A DNA stretch of 64,000 nt from Halomonas stenophila (lineage in GTDB: Bacteria; Pseudomonadota; Gammaproteobacteria; Pseudomonadales; Halomonadaceae), in assembly GCF_014192275.1 (NCBI RefSeq), contig NZ_JACHXR010000001.1, positions 744,001 through 808,000 on the forward strand, written 5' to 3'. Positions 42,924 to 53,101 of the stretch are shown here, piece after piece. The notes beneath the pieces are model-generated. The model searched no databases. It saw only the letters and a list, made by a program, of their open reading frames with translations, and had not been told where the DNA came from. The first letter of the stretch is position 1. Each line of letters begins with the position of its first letter. The translations under genes were made by a program, and so were the position numbers.

Positions 42924-45671
42924 ATGAGCACCCGCTTCCTGCACCACTTCTTCGAGCCGCGCACCATCGCGGTGATCGGTGCCTCCGAGAAGCCGCATTC
43001 CATGGGCGGACTGGTGATCCGTAACCTGCAGGAGGGCGGTTTCCCGGGGACGATCTGGGCGGTCAATCCCAAGGGCTACGAGCGCGTGCATGGCGTCCCC
43101 TGCGTATCCCGCGTCTCCAGGTTGCCGGAGACGCCGGATCTGGCGGTGCTCTGCTCGCCGGTGGAGACGGTCCCGCGGACGATCGGCCAGCTCGGCAAGC
43201 TGGGGGGGCGCGCCGCCCTGGTGCTGTCCGGCGGCGCCCACCTGGACGACGAGCGTGGTGACGAGGGCTCGATCCGCGGGCGGATGCTGGCGGCGGCCCG
43301 GGCGTCGGGGATCCGGGTGCTGGGCCCGGAGTGCATGGGGCTGATCGTGCCGGGGCGCCGGCTCAATGCCTCCTACGCCAGCCAGCCGGTGAGGAAGGGC
43401 CGCGTGGCCTACCTGGGGCAGTCCGGCATGCTCGGCAACGCCATGATCGACTGGGCCGCCGGCCGCGGCATCGGTTTCTCGCACCTGGTGACGGTGGGCG
43501 ACAGCGTCGATGTGCTGTTGCCCGACCTGATCGACTACATCAACCAGTTCTCGCCGACCCAGGCCATCCTGCTGCACCTCGAGCGGATACTCGACGCCCA
43601 GCACTTCATGACCGCGCTGCGTGATGCCTCGCGGCATCGGCTGGTGCTGGCCATCAAGAGCGGGCGCACCGCCGAGTCGGACATCTCGGGCCTGCCGCCG
43701 ACCCCGGGCATCGCCAACCGCGACCAGCTCTTCGATGCCGCCTTCGCCCGGGCCGGGGTGGTGCGGGTCGATGATTCCGATGAGCTCTTCGATGCCCTCG
43801 AGACGTTGTCGCGCATGAAGCCGCTGCGCGGCGATCGCCTGGCGGTGGTCGCCAACGGCCTGGGGCCGGCCATGCTGGCCATCGACAAGCTGATCCGTGC
43901 CGGGGGCCGGTTGGCCGTCTTCACCGAGGAGACCCGCCGGGCGCTGCGCCGGGACGACGTCGACATCAGCAAGCCCGGGGAGAATCCGGTGGACCTGGGC
44001 GGCAACGCCACGCCGGAGCGCTTCGTCGAGGCGCTGGCGCTGGTGGCCGCCGACTCCGGCGTGGATGCGGTGCTGGTGGTCCACGCGCCGACCCGCCTGG
44101 CGCCGTCGAAAGCCACCGCCCAGGCGATCATCGCCGCGCGCAAGCGCTTTCGCCGCAACCTGCTGACCAGCTGGATGGGGCTCGAGGAGGCGTTGTCGGC
44201 GCGCCACGAGTGCAACCTCGCCGGCATCCCGACCTATATCTCGCCCGAGAAGACGGTGAAGGCGTTCATGCACATGGTCGACTACCAGCGGGTCCAGGCC
44301 CTGCTGCAGGAGACGCCGCCGAGCCTGCCGTTCGCCACCACACCCGAGATCCGGCGCCGTTGCCGGACCCTGCTCGACGAGGTTCGCTCCCGGCAGCGGG
44401 AATGCCTGCTGCATTCCGAGACCGCCCGGGTGCTCGAGGCCTATGGCATCCCGGTGGCCCCGCGCCACTATGTCGACACGCCGGAGGAGGCCGCCGACGC
44501 GGCGGCGAGCCTCGAGGGGGCCATGGCCCTGAAGGTGATCCATGACGGCAACTGCCGGCCGTTTCGCTACCGCCAGCACCCCCACAAGATCTCGGCCGGC
44601 CTGCTGCAGGATCTGACCACGCCGGCGCAGGTGGCCGAGGGCGTCACCCGGCTGGGCGACAAGGTCGCCGAGAAGTTTCCCGAGTTTCGCGTGCGGGAGT
44701 ACTGCCTGCAGCCGATGCAGCGGGGCAAGCACTCCATGCAGCTGTGTGCCGGCATCACCCGGGATCCGGTCTTCGGCCCGGTCATCGTGTTCGGGATCGG
44801 CGGCTACAAGGTCAATATCCTGGCCGATCGCCAGGTCGCCTTGCCGCCGCTCAATATCAGCCTGGCGGCCGACCTGGTCGGCCGCACCCATGCCGCCCGG
44901 CTGATCCGCGAGCACTCCAGCGACCCCGAGCGGGACCTCGAGCGCATCGGCAAGCTGCTGGTCACCCTGTCGCAGATGGCCAGCGACCTGATCGAGTTGC
45001 GTGGCCTGGAGCTCAACCCGCTGTTGCTCAACCGCGAGGGCCTGGTGGCGGTGGACTTCGCCATGGACCTGGGCCGGCCCGCGCGCTTCGCGATCATGCC
45101 CTATCCCGAGGAGCTGCGCGAATGGGTGACCCTCAAGAACGGCTGGGACGTGGAGGTGCGTCCCATCCGCGCCGAGGATGCGCCCCTGATCACCCGCTTC
45201 CATACCCGGCTCTCCGAGGAAAGCATCCGCTTTCGCTACTTCCACCACAAGGCCGACCTGACCCAGCGGGACCTGTCGATGCTGTCGCACATCAACTATG
45301 ACCGCCAGATGGCCTTCATCGCCGAACACCTGCTGGAGGACGGCAGCAAGGAGATGCTGGGGGTGGTGCGGGTCTGGAACGATGCGGACAACATCCGCAC
45401 CGAGTTCTCGATCATCATTCGCGACGACCTGCAGGGGCTGGGCATCGGCAGCCTGCTGATGGAGAAGATGATCCGCTACTGCAGGAGCGTGGGCACCCTG
45501 GAGATGATCGGCAAGATCATGGTCGACAATCACCCGATGCGCTCGCTGATGAAGCACCTGGGGTTCACGCAGCGCTACAACATGGAGGAGCAGGTGGTCG
45601 ATGCCGTGCTGCGCCTGAACGAGCCGCAGAGCGACTGGCAGCGGCATCGCCTGGAGAGCCTGCCGGACTGA
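42924..45671 (+). CDS. Bifunctional ADP-forming acyl-CoA synthetase-like / GNAT protein lysine acetyltransferase (Pat/PatZ type)
   Basis: A 915-residue protein. It has a CoA-binding domain (FFEPRTIAVIGASEKPHSMGGLVIRNL), succinyl-CoA synthetase-like and ATP-grasp domains (to about residue 735), and a C-terminal GNAT domain (VRPIRAEDAPLITRFHTRLSEESIRFRYFH ... GIGSLLMEKMIRYCRSVG). It matches E. coli PatZ/YfiQ in length and order and acetylates lysines of acyl-CoA synthetases. Whether the NDP-forming part is active cannot be judged. The start at 42924 has GGAGGAG upstream. It is divergent from the deacetylase gene. Confidence 0.93.
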   Translation: MSTRFLHHFFEPRTIAVIGASEKPHSMGGLVIRNLQEGGFPGTIWAVNPKGYERVHGVPCVSRVSRLPETPDLAVLCSPVETVPRTIGQLGKLGGRAALVLSGGAHLDDERGDEGSIRGRMLAAARASGIRVLGPECMGLIVPGRRLNASYASQPVRKGRVAYLGQSGMLGNAMIDWAAGRGIGFSHLVTVGDSVDVLLPDLIDYINQFSPTQAILLHLERILDAQHFMTALRDASRHRLVLAIKSGRTAESDISGLPPTPGIANRDQLFDAAFARAGVVRVDDSDELFDALETLSRMKPLRGDRLAVVANGLGPAMLAIDKLIRAGGRLAVFTEETRRALRRDDVDISKPGENPVDLGGNATPERFVEALALVAADSGVDAVLVVHAPTRLAPSKATAQAIIAARKRFRRNLLTSWMGLEEALSARHECNLAGIPTYISPEKTVKAFMHMVDYQRVQALLQETPPSLPFATTPEIRRRCRTLLDEVRSRQRECLLHSETARVLEAYGIPVAPRHYVDTPEEAADAAASLEGAMALKVIHDGNCRPFRYRQHPHKISAGLLQDLTTPAQVAEGVTRLGDKVAEKFPEFRVREYCLQPMQRGKHSMQLCAGITRDPVFGPVIVFGIGGYKVNILADRQVALPPLNISLAADLVGRTHAARLIREHSSDPERDLERIGKLLVTLSQMASDLIELRGLELNPLLLNREGLVAVDFAMDLGRPARFAIMPYPEELREWVTLKNGWDVEVRPIRAEDAPLITRFHTRLSEESIRFRYFHHKADLTQRDLSMLSHINYDRQMAFIAEHLLEDGSKEMLGVVRVWNDADNIRTEFSIIIRDDLQGLGIGSLLMEKMIRYCRSVGTLEMIGKIMVDNHPMRSLMKHLGFTQRYNMEEQVVDAVLRLNEPQSDWQRHRLESLPD

Positions 45672-45718
45672 CGGCCCCCCAGGGGCGGGGGACCTCGGCG
45701 GGGCGGCTCGCCCGCGGC

Positions 45719-46360
45719 TCAGGGGGCCAGGCGGAAACGCTGCCAGTGGCCGTCGCGGCGCTCGTAGCGGATGCGGTCGTGGAGGCGGCTGGGCTGTCCC
45801 TGCCAGAACTCGATCATCTCCGGCACCACGCGGTAGCCGCCCCAGTGGATGGGACGGGGAATCGCCTGCCCCTCGTAGGCCTGCTCGAAGCGCTGTTCGC
45901 GTTCCTCGAGCCAGGTCCGGTCGGGAATCACCACGCTCTGGGTGGCGACCCAGGCGCCCAGTTGGCTGGCCCGCGGCCGGCTGGCGAAATAGGCGTTGGA
46001 TTCCTCTTCGCTGACCCGTTCCACGGCGCCCTCGACGCGCACCTGCCGGGACAGCGACGGCCACCAGAAGACCAGGGCGGCATGGGGCACGTTGGCCAGC
46101 TCGCTGCCCTTGTGGCTGTGGTAGTTGGAATAGAAGACCAGGCCCCGCTCGTCGGTCCCCTTGAGCAGCACCACCCGGGCATGGGGCAGTCCCTGGCTGT
46201 CCACGGTGGCCAGCGTCATGGCATTGCCATCGTCGCCCTCGGCCTCCATGGCCAGGGCCAGCCACTCGCTGAACAGCTCGGTGGGCTGGTCGGGCATCCG
46301 GGATTCCTCCAGGCGCCCGCCTTCATAGTCGCGTCGGATGTCGGCGATATCGCGTGTCAT
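45719..46360 (-). CDS. pdxH: Pyridoxamine 5'-phosphate oxidase PdxH
   Basis: A 213-residue flavoprotein (E. coli 218) with FMN-binding segments MTLATVDSQGLPHARVVLLKGTDERGLVFYSNYHSHKGSEL and the PLP site WGGYRVVPEMIEFWQGQPSRLHDRIRYER. It oxidises PNP and PMP to pyridoxal 5'-phosphate. It is a single gene, convergent with the acetyltransferase gene. The 209 bases upstream of it contain no supported gene. Confidence 0.96.
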   Translation of the reverse strand: MTRDIADIRRDYEGGRLEESRMPDQPTELFSEWLALAMEAEGDDGNAMTLATVDSQGLPHARVVLLKGTDERGLVFYSNYHSHKGSELANVPHAALVFWWPSLSRQVRVEGAVERVSEEESNAYFASRPRASQLGAWVATQSVVIPDRTWLEEREQRFEQAYEGQAIPRPIHWGGYRVVPEMIEFWQGQPSRLHDRIRYERRDGHWQRFRLAP

Positions 46361-46569
46361 GGCGTTCTCCTCGAATTCACTCTCATGGTCGCCGCTTGTC
46401 GGGTCGACCTCAACACCCGTTAGGGGTCGGCCAGGGGATATTTTTCGCTAAGCCTATGGTGTCCAGCCCGGCGGGACCATGCTCAGGTACTCGACCCTGG
46501 GGGAGGCCGAGATGGCACTGACGGCGAGTACGCCCGGGGACGTCATGCGGCGAGCGACGGCATGATGGA

Positions 46570-47949
<1,380 letters not shown>

Positions 47950-48148
47950 GACGCGGGGTCCTTGTGGTCGGTCGTGATGAACGCGGCTCATTGTAGGCCG
48001 TGCTCGAGCGGCGCCACAACCGGCGCGGCGGGGATGGGGTGCAGTCGCCTTGCCGGTGATGGTTTCGGCCACCATGGGGCTCTCCTTGGCTTCGTTTACC
48101 GCGCCGAGAGCGCCCTGATGCCGGTCAGGAGGAGGGAGCCATATCCGA

Positions 48149-48166
48149 TTTATACCGTTATCTTCT
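48149..48166. repeat. 18-base AT-rich motif, copy 2
   Basis: Exact copy of the motif at 2945-2962, located 200 bases upstream of arsC in the 255-base spacer 47950-48204. The flanks also resemble each other (both continue to a TTGCC within a few bases). No ORF is supported in this spacer. Confidence 0.5.
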
Positions 48167-48204
48167 ATTTGCCCAAAACCCCTTCCGGGACTCCCGCGAC
48201 AACG

Positions 48205-48618
48205 TCAGTCGAGACGTCGATAGGTCCAGGCGTCGCGACCGTCGGCGAGTCGAATCCGCACCCGCCGGTAGCGGATGCCCAACCGCTCGTAACGGTCGAG
48301 GCGCCTGAGTTCCTCGGCGTTCACCCGCAGCAGCAGGCCCTCGACGCTGGCGCCGTCGGCGGGAACCAGGTCCAGCCCCTCGCGGCGATAGCCGGCGACC
48401 CTGACCGGCTCGGGGTCACCGACGCGGCCATACACCAGCCAGCGGACCGGCGCATGGCGCAGGGTGCCGTAGACGAAGAGCTGGTGCGTCCCCGGGGACA
48501 CCGGCGCCAGATGCTCGGGACGCTCATAGGTCCAGGGACTGAGCAGGGTCAGCCACAGCCAGCCGGCGAGGGCGAGAGGCGAGGCAACCAGGCTAACGGT
48601 GATCAGGCGGCGCGGCAT
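48205..48618 (-). CDS. Gamma-glutamylcyclotransferase-fold (AIG2-like) membrane-anchored protein
   Basis: A 137-residue protein with one N-terminal helix (LITVSLVASPLALAGWLWLTLL) that anchors or exports it, then a GGCT fold: substrate loop FVYGTLRHAPVRWLVYGRV and LLLRVNAEELRRLDRYERLGIRYRRVRIRLADG with the candidate catalytic glutamate. The family makes 5-oxoproline from gamma-glutamyl peptides. The membrane anchor is less usual and the substrate is unknown. Confidence 0.8.
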   Translation of the reverse strand: MPRRLITVSLVASPLALAGWLWLTLLSPWTYERPEHLAPVSPGTHQLFVYGTLRHAPVRWLVYGRVGDPEPVRVAGYRREGLDLVPADGASVEGLLLRVNAEELRRLDRYERLGIRYRRVRIRLADGRDAWTYRRLD

Positions 48619-48741
48619 GGGGAAGGCTCATGATGGGGGCCGGGCAGTCGGGCCATCCTGACATGCCGGGGGCCGGGACTTAAGCCCCCCCCGCGCGCTT
48701 TGCTAGGATGGCAACGAGATCATCTGCGACGGAGGTGTCCC

Positions 48742-49335
48742 ATGACCCAGTCCCGCCATGACGACCTGGACTTTCGGGCCCTCGTCGGGGAAGTGCGTCC
48801 GCTGCGTCGCGGCACGGACCGGGCCGATGCCGGTCGGCGTCACAGCGGCCCGAGCGAGGCGCAGCTCGCCCGTCGCGAGAGTGCCGCCGGCGGCGATGAG
48901 GGGCGCGACATGCTCTCCGATGACTTCGTCGACCTGGTGCCGCCCTTCGATCCGCTGGCCTTTCGCCGCGACGGCATCCAGCAGGGGGTGATGGATCGCC
49001 TGCGCCATGGGGGCTACCCGGTGCAGGCCAGCCTCCACCTGCTTCGGCGTCCCCTCGAGGAATGCCGCCGGGCCTTGCCGGCGTTCCTGCGCGAGGCCTG
49101 GGAGCATGACCTGCGCTCGGTGCTGATCATCCACGGGCGGGGACGCGAGATCGACAGCCCGCCCAATGTGCTGCGTTCCTACCTGGCCAAGTGGCTGCCG
49201 ACCTTCGAGGAGGTCCAGGCCTTCGCCTCGGCGAGTCAGGCCGACGGCGGCCTGGGGGCTACCTGGGTGATGCTGCGCAAGAGCAACCGCGCCCGAGCCG
49301 CCAATCGCGAGCGGCAGCAGAAGCGGCGCAGCTGA
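48742..49335 (+). CDS. Smr-domain DNA endonuclease (SmrA-like)
   Basis: A 197-residue protein. A variable acidic N-terminus (about 1-90) precedes a Smr domain with the motifs ASLHLLRRPLEECRRALPAFLREAWEHDLRSVLIIHGRG and LPTFEEVQAFASASQADGGLGATWVMLRK. Stand-alone Smr proteins nick branched or damaged DNA, or act on RNA. ATG at 48742 has GGAGGTG upstream. A strong hairpin follows. Confidence 0.9.
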   Translation: MTQSRHDDLDFRALVGEVRPLRRGTDRADAGRRHSGPSEAQLARRESAAGGDEGRDMLSDDFVDLVPPFDPLAFRRDGIQQGVMDRLRHGGYPVQASLHLLRRPLEECRRALPAFLREAWEHDLRSVLIIHGRGREIDSPPNVLRSYLAKWLPTFEEVQAFASASQADGGLGATWVMLRKSNRARAANRERQQKRRS

Positions 49336-49348
49336 GGCGGGCGTGACA

Positions 49349-49383
49349 ACGACGAAGCCGGCCACGAGGGCCGGCTTCGTCGT
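49349..49383. terminator. Bidirectional hairpin between smrA-like gene and DUF934 gene
   Basis: A perfect 15-base stem, ACGACGAAGCCGGCC (49349-49363) with GGCCGGCTTCGTCGT (49369-49383), has a 5-base loop and lies between the two convergent genes. T-runs are poor on both sides, but position and stability suggest shared termination. Confidence 0.75.
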
Positions 49384-49404
49384 CGGTGATGCGGGGACTG
49401 CGGA

Positions 49405-49938
49405 TCAGGCCATGGCCGGATCCGCCTCAGTCTTTCCCGGCTCACGCTGGCGCCGACGGAACAGCGGTTCTGGATCGTCGACGCCGGGCTGGTAGCTCAG
49501 GCTGAAGGTGTCCAGGGCCTTCAGGGCCACCTCGACCTCCTGATCCTCGCGCAGCGAGAAGGCGTCGAAGCCGCAGCGCGACATGTAGAACAGCTGGTCG
49601 ATCAGCACATCCCCCACGGCGCGGATCTGCCCCGTGTAGCCGTAGCGCTCCCGCAGCAGCCGGGCGATGCTGTAGCCACGGCCGTCGGTGAACCTGGGGA
49701 AGTCGATGGCGACCAGGGGGGCGGCCTCGAGCTCCTTGGCCAGCGCCGCGGTCATCTCGGTGTCGCTGGCCAGCCAGGGCGCGATGTCCGGCCCCTGGTG
49801 GGAGGCCTGCCAGGCCTCCAGCGGCACGATGGCGGGCTGGCCCTCGGGGCACGCCTCGGCGGACTCGCAGAGGACCCACTCGTCACTCACCACACGACGC
49901 TCGACGATCAGGGGACGGCTGGAGGTCTGCTCAGGCAT
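49405..49938 (-). CDS. DUF934 protein of the sulfite reductase operon
   Basis: A 177-residue protein of the oxidoreductase/DUF934 family that accompanies hemoprotein sulfite reductase genes: IDFPRFTDGRGYSIARLLRERYGYTGQIRAVGDVLIDQLFYMSRCGFDAF is the conserved core. It likely assists CysI in sulfite reduction; no catalytic role is shown. It starts inside the cysI end (8-base overlap); ATG 49938 with AAGGAG seven bases upstream is preferred to GTG 49944. Confidence 0.9.
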   Translation of the reverse strand: MPEQTSSRPLIVERRVVSDEWVLCESAEACPEGQPAIVPLEAWQASHQGPDIAPWLASDTEMTAALAKELEAAPLVAIDFPRFTDGRGYSIARLLRERYGYTGQIRAVGDVLIDQLFYMSRCGFDAFSLREDQEVEVALKALDTFSLSYQPGVDDPEPLFRRRQREPGKTEADPAMA

Positions 49939-51583
49939 AGACACGCTCCTTGAAGGGTTTGAGGCCGATGCGGCGATAGGTGTCGAGGAAGGTCTCGTCG
50001 GCGGTGCGCTCGCCGACGTAGACCTGCAGCAGCTTGTCGATCACGCTGGGCACGTCCTCGCGGTAGAAGGACGGGCCGAGGATCTTGCCCAGGGAGGCGC
50101 CGTTGCCCTGGCTGCCACCCAGCGAGATCTGATAGTACTCCTCGCCCTTCTTGTCGACGCCGAGGATGCCGATGTGGCCGACATGGTGGTGGCCGCAGGC
50201 GTTCATGCAGCCGGAGATGTTGAGCTCCAGCGGGCCCAGGTCATAGAGGAAGTCGAGGTCCTCGAAGCGTTCCTGGATGGCGTGGGCGACCGGGATCGAC
50301 TTGGCGTTGGCCAGGCCGCAATAGTCGCCGCCGGGGCAGCAGATCAGGTCGGCGAGGGTGCCCACGGTGGGGTTGGCCATGCCCAGCGCCTCGAGGCGCT
50401 GCCAGAGGGCCTCGATGCGATCCACCGGGACGTCGGTCAGCACCAGGTTCTGCTCGTGGGTGACCCGCAGCTCGCCGTAGCCGAATTCATCGGCCAGGTC
50501 GGCGATCGCGGTCATCTGCTCGGAGGTGACATCGCCCGGCGAGTGCTCGCGGCGCTTCAGCGACAGGGTCACGGCCTTGTAGCCGGGGACCTTGTGGTCG
50601 GTGACGTTGTTGGTCACGAAGCGGGCGAAGGCGCGGTTCTCGGCGCGCAGGCGCTCGTAGGCCTCGACGGATTGCTGGCTCACCTCGCGACGCTCGGGGT
50701 CGACGAAATGCTCGGCCACCGCCGCCACGGCCTCCTCGTTGAGGGTCTGGGAGCCGTCCTTGAGGTGCGCCCATTCCGCCTCGACGCGGCGACGGAATTC
50801 CTCGATGCCCAGCGCCTTGACCAGGATCTTGATGCGTGCCTTGAACTTGTTGTCGCGGCGGCCGAACTGGTTGTAGACCCGCAGGATCGCTTCCAGGTAG
50901 GTCAGCAGGTGCTGCCAGGGCAGGTCCTCGCGGACCACGTCGCCGATCATCGGCGTGCGACCCAGGCCGCCACCGGCCAGCACCTTCACGCGCACCTCGC
51001 CGGCGTCGTCACGCCACAGCCGCAGGCCCACGTCGTGGACCAGAATGGCGGCGCGATCCTCCTCGGCCCCGGTCACGGCGATCTTGAACTTGCGCGGCAG
51101 ATAGGCGAACTCGGGGTGGAAGGTCGACCACTGGCGGATCAGCTCGCACCAGGCGCGCGGATCGACGTCCTCGTCGGCGGCGACGCCGGAGAACTGGTCG
51201 GTGGTGGTATTGCGGATGTCGTTGCCGCTGGTCTGGATGGCGTGCATCTGCACGCTGGCGAGTTCCGCCAGCATGTCCGGCACGTCCTCGAGCTTCGGCC
51301 AGTTCAGCTGGAGGTTGGTGCGGGTGGTGAAATGGCCGTAGCCCCGATCATAGCGCGCCGCGATCTCGCCCAGCTTGCGCAGCTGGTAGGAGGCCAGCAT
51401 CCCGTAGGGGATGGCGATGCGCAGCATCGGCGCATAGCGCTGGATATAGAGACCGTTCTGCACGCGAAGCGGCAGAAACTCCTCGTCGCTGATCTTGCCC
51501 TCGAGGTAGCGACGCATCTGGTCGCGGAACTGGGCGACGCGCTCGTCGACCAGGGTCTGATCATGGGTGTCGTAACGGTACAT
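49931..51583 (-). CDS. cysI: Sulfite reductase hemoprotein / nitrite-sulfite reductase CysI
   Basis: A 550-residue siroheme enzyme. Both ferredoxin-like half-domains and the [4Fe-4S]-siroheme cysteines are present: LICCPGGDYCGLANAKS and GCMNACGHHHVGHIGILG. Substrate-side arginines lie in HFTTRTNLQLNWP. It reduces sulfite to sulfide with six electrons for cysteine synthesis; its genomic link to DUF934 is typical of pseudomonad-like CysI. No cysJ flavoprotein is adjacent. A CysB-type control is expected, but no site could be proved. Confidence 0.95.
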   Translation of the reverse strand: MYRYDTHDQTLVDERVAQFRDQMRRYLEGKISDEEFLPLRVQNGLYIQRYAPMLRIAIPYGMLASYQLRKLGEIAARYDRGYGHFTTRTNLQLNWPKLEDVPDMLAELASVQMHAIQTSGNDIRNTTTDQFSGVAADEDVDPRAWCELIRQWSTFHPEFAYLPRKFKIAVTGAEEDRAAILVHDVGLRLWRDDAGEVRVKVLAGGGLGRTPMIGDVVREDLPWQHLLTYLEAILRVYNQFGRRDNKFKARIKILVKALGIEEFRRRVEAEWAHLKDGSQTLNEEAVAAVAEHFVDPERREVSQQSVEAYERLRAENRAFARFVTNNVTDHKVPGYKAVTLSLKRREHSPGDVTSEQMTAIADLADEFGYGELRVTHEQNLVLTDVPVDRIEALWQRLEALGMANPTVGTLADLICCPGGDYCGLANAKSIPVAHAIQERFEDLDFLYDLGPLELNISGCMNACGHHHVGHIGILGVDKKGEEYYQISLGGSQGNGASLGKILGPSFYREDVPSVIDKLLQVYVGERTADETFLDTYRRIGLKPFKERVYA

Positions 51584-51709
51584 TCAGCGCTTACCTGCAA
51601 CTTGGAAGTGGCGGAGCTTGACGCCCACCTTAATGGGTCGGGGTTATTCTATAAAAGAATAAATCTTCATACTTTATATTCGAAATGGAATGAGCCGTGG
51701 CATCCGACA
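51584..51709 (-). promoter_or_regulatory. AT-rich upstream region of cysI
   Basis: A ~60-base AT-rich stretch (about 51640-51700) stands out in this GC-rich genome and contains the small inverted repeat ATTCT-ATAAA-AGAAT. This is the expected place for the cysI promoter and an activator such as CysB, which binds AT-rich sequence. The regulator is inferred. Confidence 0.4.
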
Positions 51710-53038
51710 TCATATCGCGAGTCTCAGCCACCGGCGTCGCTGCCAGATCATCACGAACCAGGCGGAGTTCAGGCAGCGATAGCCGAGCTGGACCCACCAG
51801 ATACCCACCAGGCCGTAGCCCAGGTGAACGCCCACCCCCCAGGCCAGCGGCAGGAACACCAGCCACTGCAGGGTCAGGGTGGTGGTCATTACCGTACGAT
51901 TCGCGCCGGCCCCGAGCAAGGCCTGGGCGAACACCAGGGCCGCGGCATCGAGCACGATCATCACGGCGGTGAGCTGCAGCGGCACCCGCCCCATGGCGGT
52001 GAGGGCCGGCTCGTGGAGAAACAGCTCGAGCACCGCCTCGGGGAACAGGAGCATGGGCAGGGCGATCAGCGCCAGACACAGCCAGGCCAGGCGCACCACC
52101 TCCCAGCCCCAGCGGTGGGCAGCGCGATGGTCCTGGCGGCCCAGCGATTCGCCGACCAGGCTCATCGCCGCCATGCCCAGTCCCACCCCGGGCAGGATCA
52201 GCAGCAGCGACAGATTCACCAGCACGTGGCCCACCGCCACGCTGGCGGTACCGACCTGCCCGAGGATCCAGAACAGCACCGCGTAGCCCGCCGCGAACCA
52301 GATCTGCTGGAACGAGTGGGGCGCGGCCAGGCGCAGGGTGGTGACCAGGGTCCGGGGGTAGGGCCGCCCCGCCAGGAAGCCGCTGGCGGTGGCACGGCGG
52401 AGGCTCAGCACCGCCCAGATGGCGAGTCCCGCATACAGCGAGAGGCTGGTGCCGGCCCCGGCGCCGGCGGCCCCCATGGCGGGCAGCCCCAGCCAGCCGA
52501 AGATCAGCAGCACGCTGGCCACCACGTTGACCAGGTGCATCACCAGGATGATGCGCAGGTACACGCCGGTCTGCTGGATGCCGTTCCAGTAGCCGCGGAA
52601 GCAGAAGATCATCGCCACCGGCACCAGCGACACCACGCGCCAGCGAAAGTAGGCGACGGCCTCGGCATTCACCGTCGGGTCCTGGTTGATCAGCGCCAGC
52701 AGGCGTGGCGCCTGCCACAGGCACAGCAGGGTCAGGGGCAGGGCGACGGCCAGGGCGATCGCGAGCCCGGCGTTGAGGGCCAAGGCGCGCCGGCCCCAGT
52801 CCCCCTCGCCGTGACGTCGCGCGGTCTGCGCCTGCACGCCGGACGACAGGCCGAACACCACGGCGGTGATCAAGAAGATCGCGTAGCCGCCGATGCCCAC
52901 CCCGGCCAGGGGCACCTCGCCCAGCGAGCCCACCAGCGCCGCGTCGATCAGGTTGAGCAGGCTCTGGCTGAGCATGCCGCCGATGATCGGCAGGGCGAGA
53001 CGCAGGATGGTCCGGCGGCGCGGGGACTCAGGCAGCAT
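51710..53038 (-). CDS. MATE-family multidrug/Na+ antiporter
   Basis: A 442-residue protein with twelve predicted helices and two homologous halves, starting RRTILRLALPIIGGMLSQSLLNLIDAALVGSLG, the usual MATE N-terminus. Members export drugs or metabolites in exchange for Na+ or H+; the substrate is unknown. The 5' end is set at 53038 because the upstream residues (MSPRAPCAGPAPVV) are not membrane-like. It is co-oriented with metH, 63 bases downstream. Confidence 0.9.
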   Translation of the reverse strand: MLPESPRRRTILRLALPIIGGMLSQSLLNLIDAALVGSLGEVPLAGVGIGGYAIFLITAVVFGLSSGVQAQTARRHGEGDWGRRALALNAGLAIALAVALPLTLLCLWQAPRLLALINQDPTVNAEAVAYFRWRVVSLVPVAMIFCFRGYWNGIQQTGVYLRIILVMHLVNVVASVLLIFGWLGLPAMGAAGAGAGTSLSLYAGLAIWAVLSLRRATASGFLAGRPYPRTLVTTLRLAAPHSFQQIWFAAGYAVLFWILGQVGTASVAVGHVLVNLSLLLILPGVGLGMAAMSLVGESLGRQDHRAAHRWGWEVVRLAWLCLALIALPMLLFPEAVLELFLHEPALTAMGRVPLQLTAVMIVLDAAALVFAQALLGAGANRTVMTTTLTLQWLVFLPLAWGVGVHLGYGLVGIWWVQLGYRCLNSAWFVMIWQRRRWLRLAI

Positions 53039-53101
53039 GGCACCGTCCGTCACGACCGGGGCCGGCCCCGCGCAGGGGGCCCGAGGTGACACGCCGCGCC
53101 A

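Noticed and set aside
41508-46265. 1585-codon minus-strand frame covering several genes
   Set aside because: It runs antisense to the Pat-type gene and out of frame through the deacetylase and pdxH, with low-complexity composition. An artefact of high GC.
46361-46569. Possible small ORF between pdxH and the DUF2069 gene
   Set aside because: The only frame (ending LSMVPPGWTP) runs from the wrbA/DUF2069 shadow frame, has no start with a ribosome site and matches nothing I recognise.
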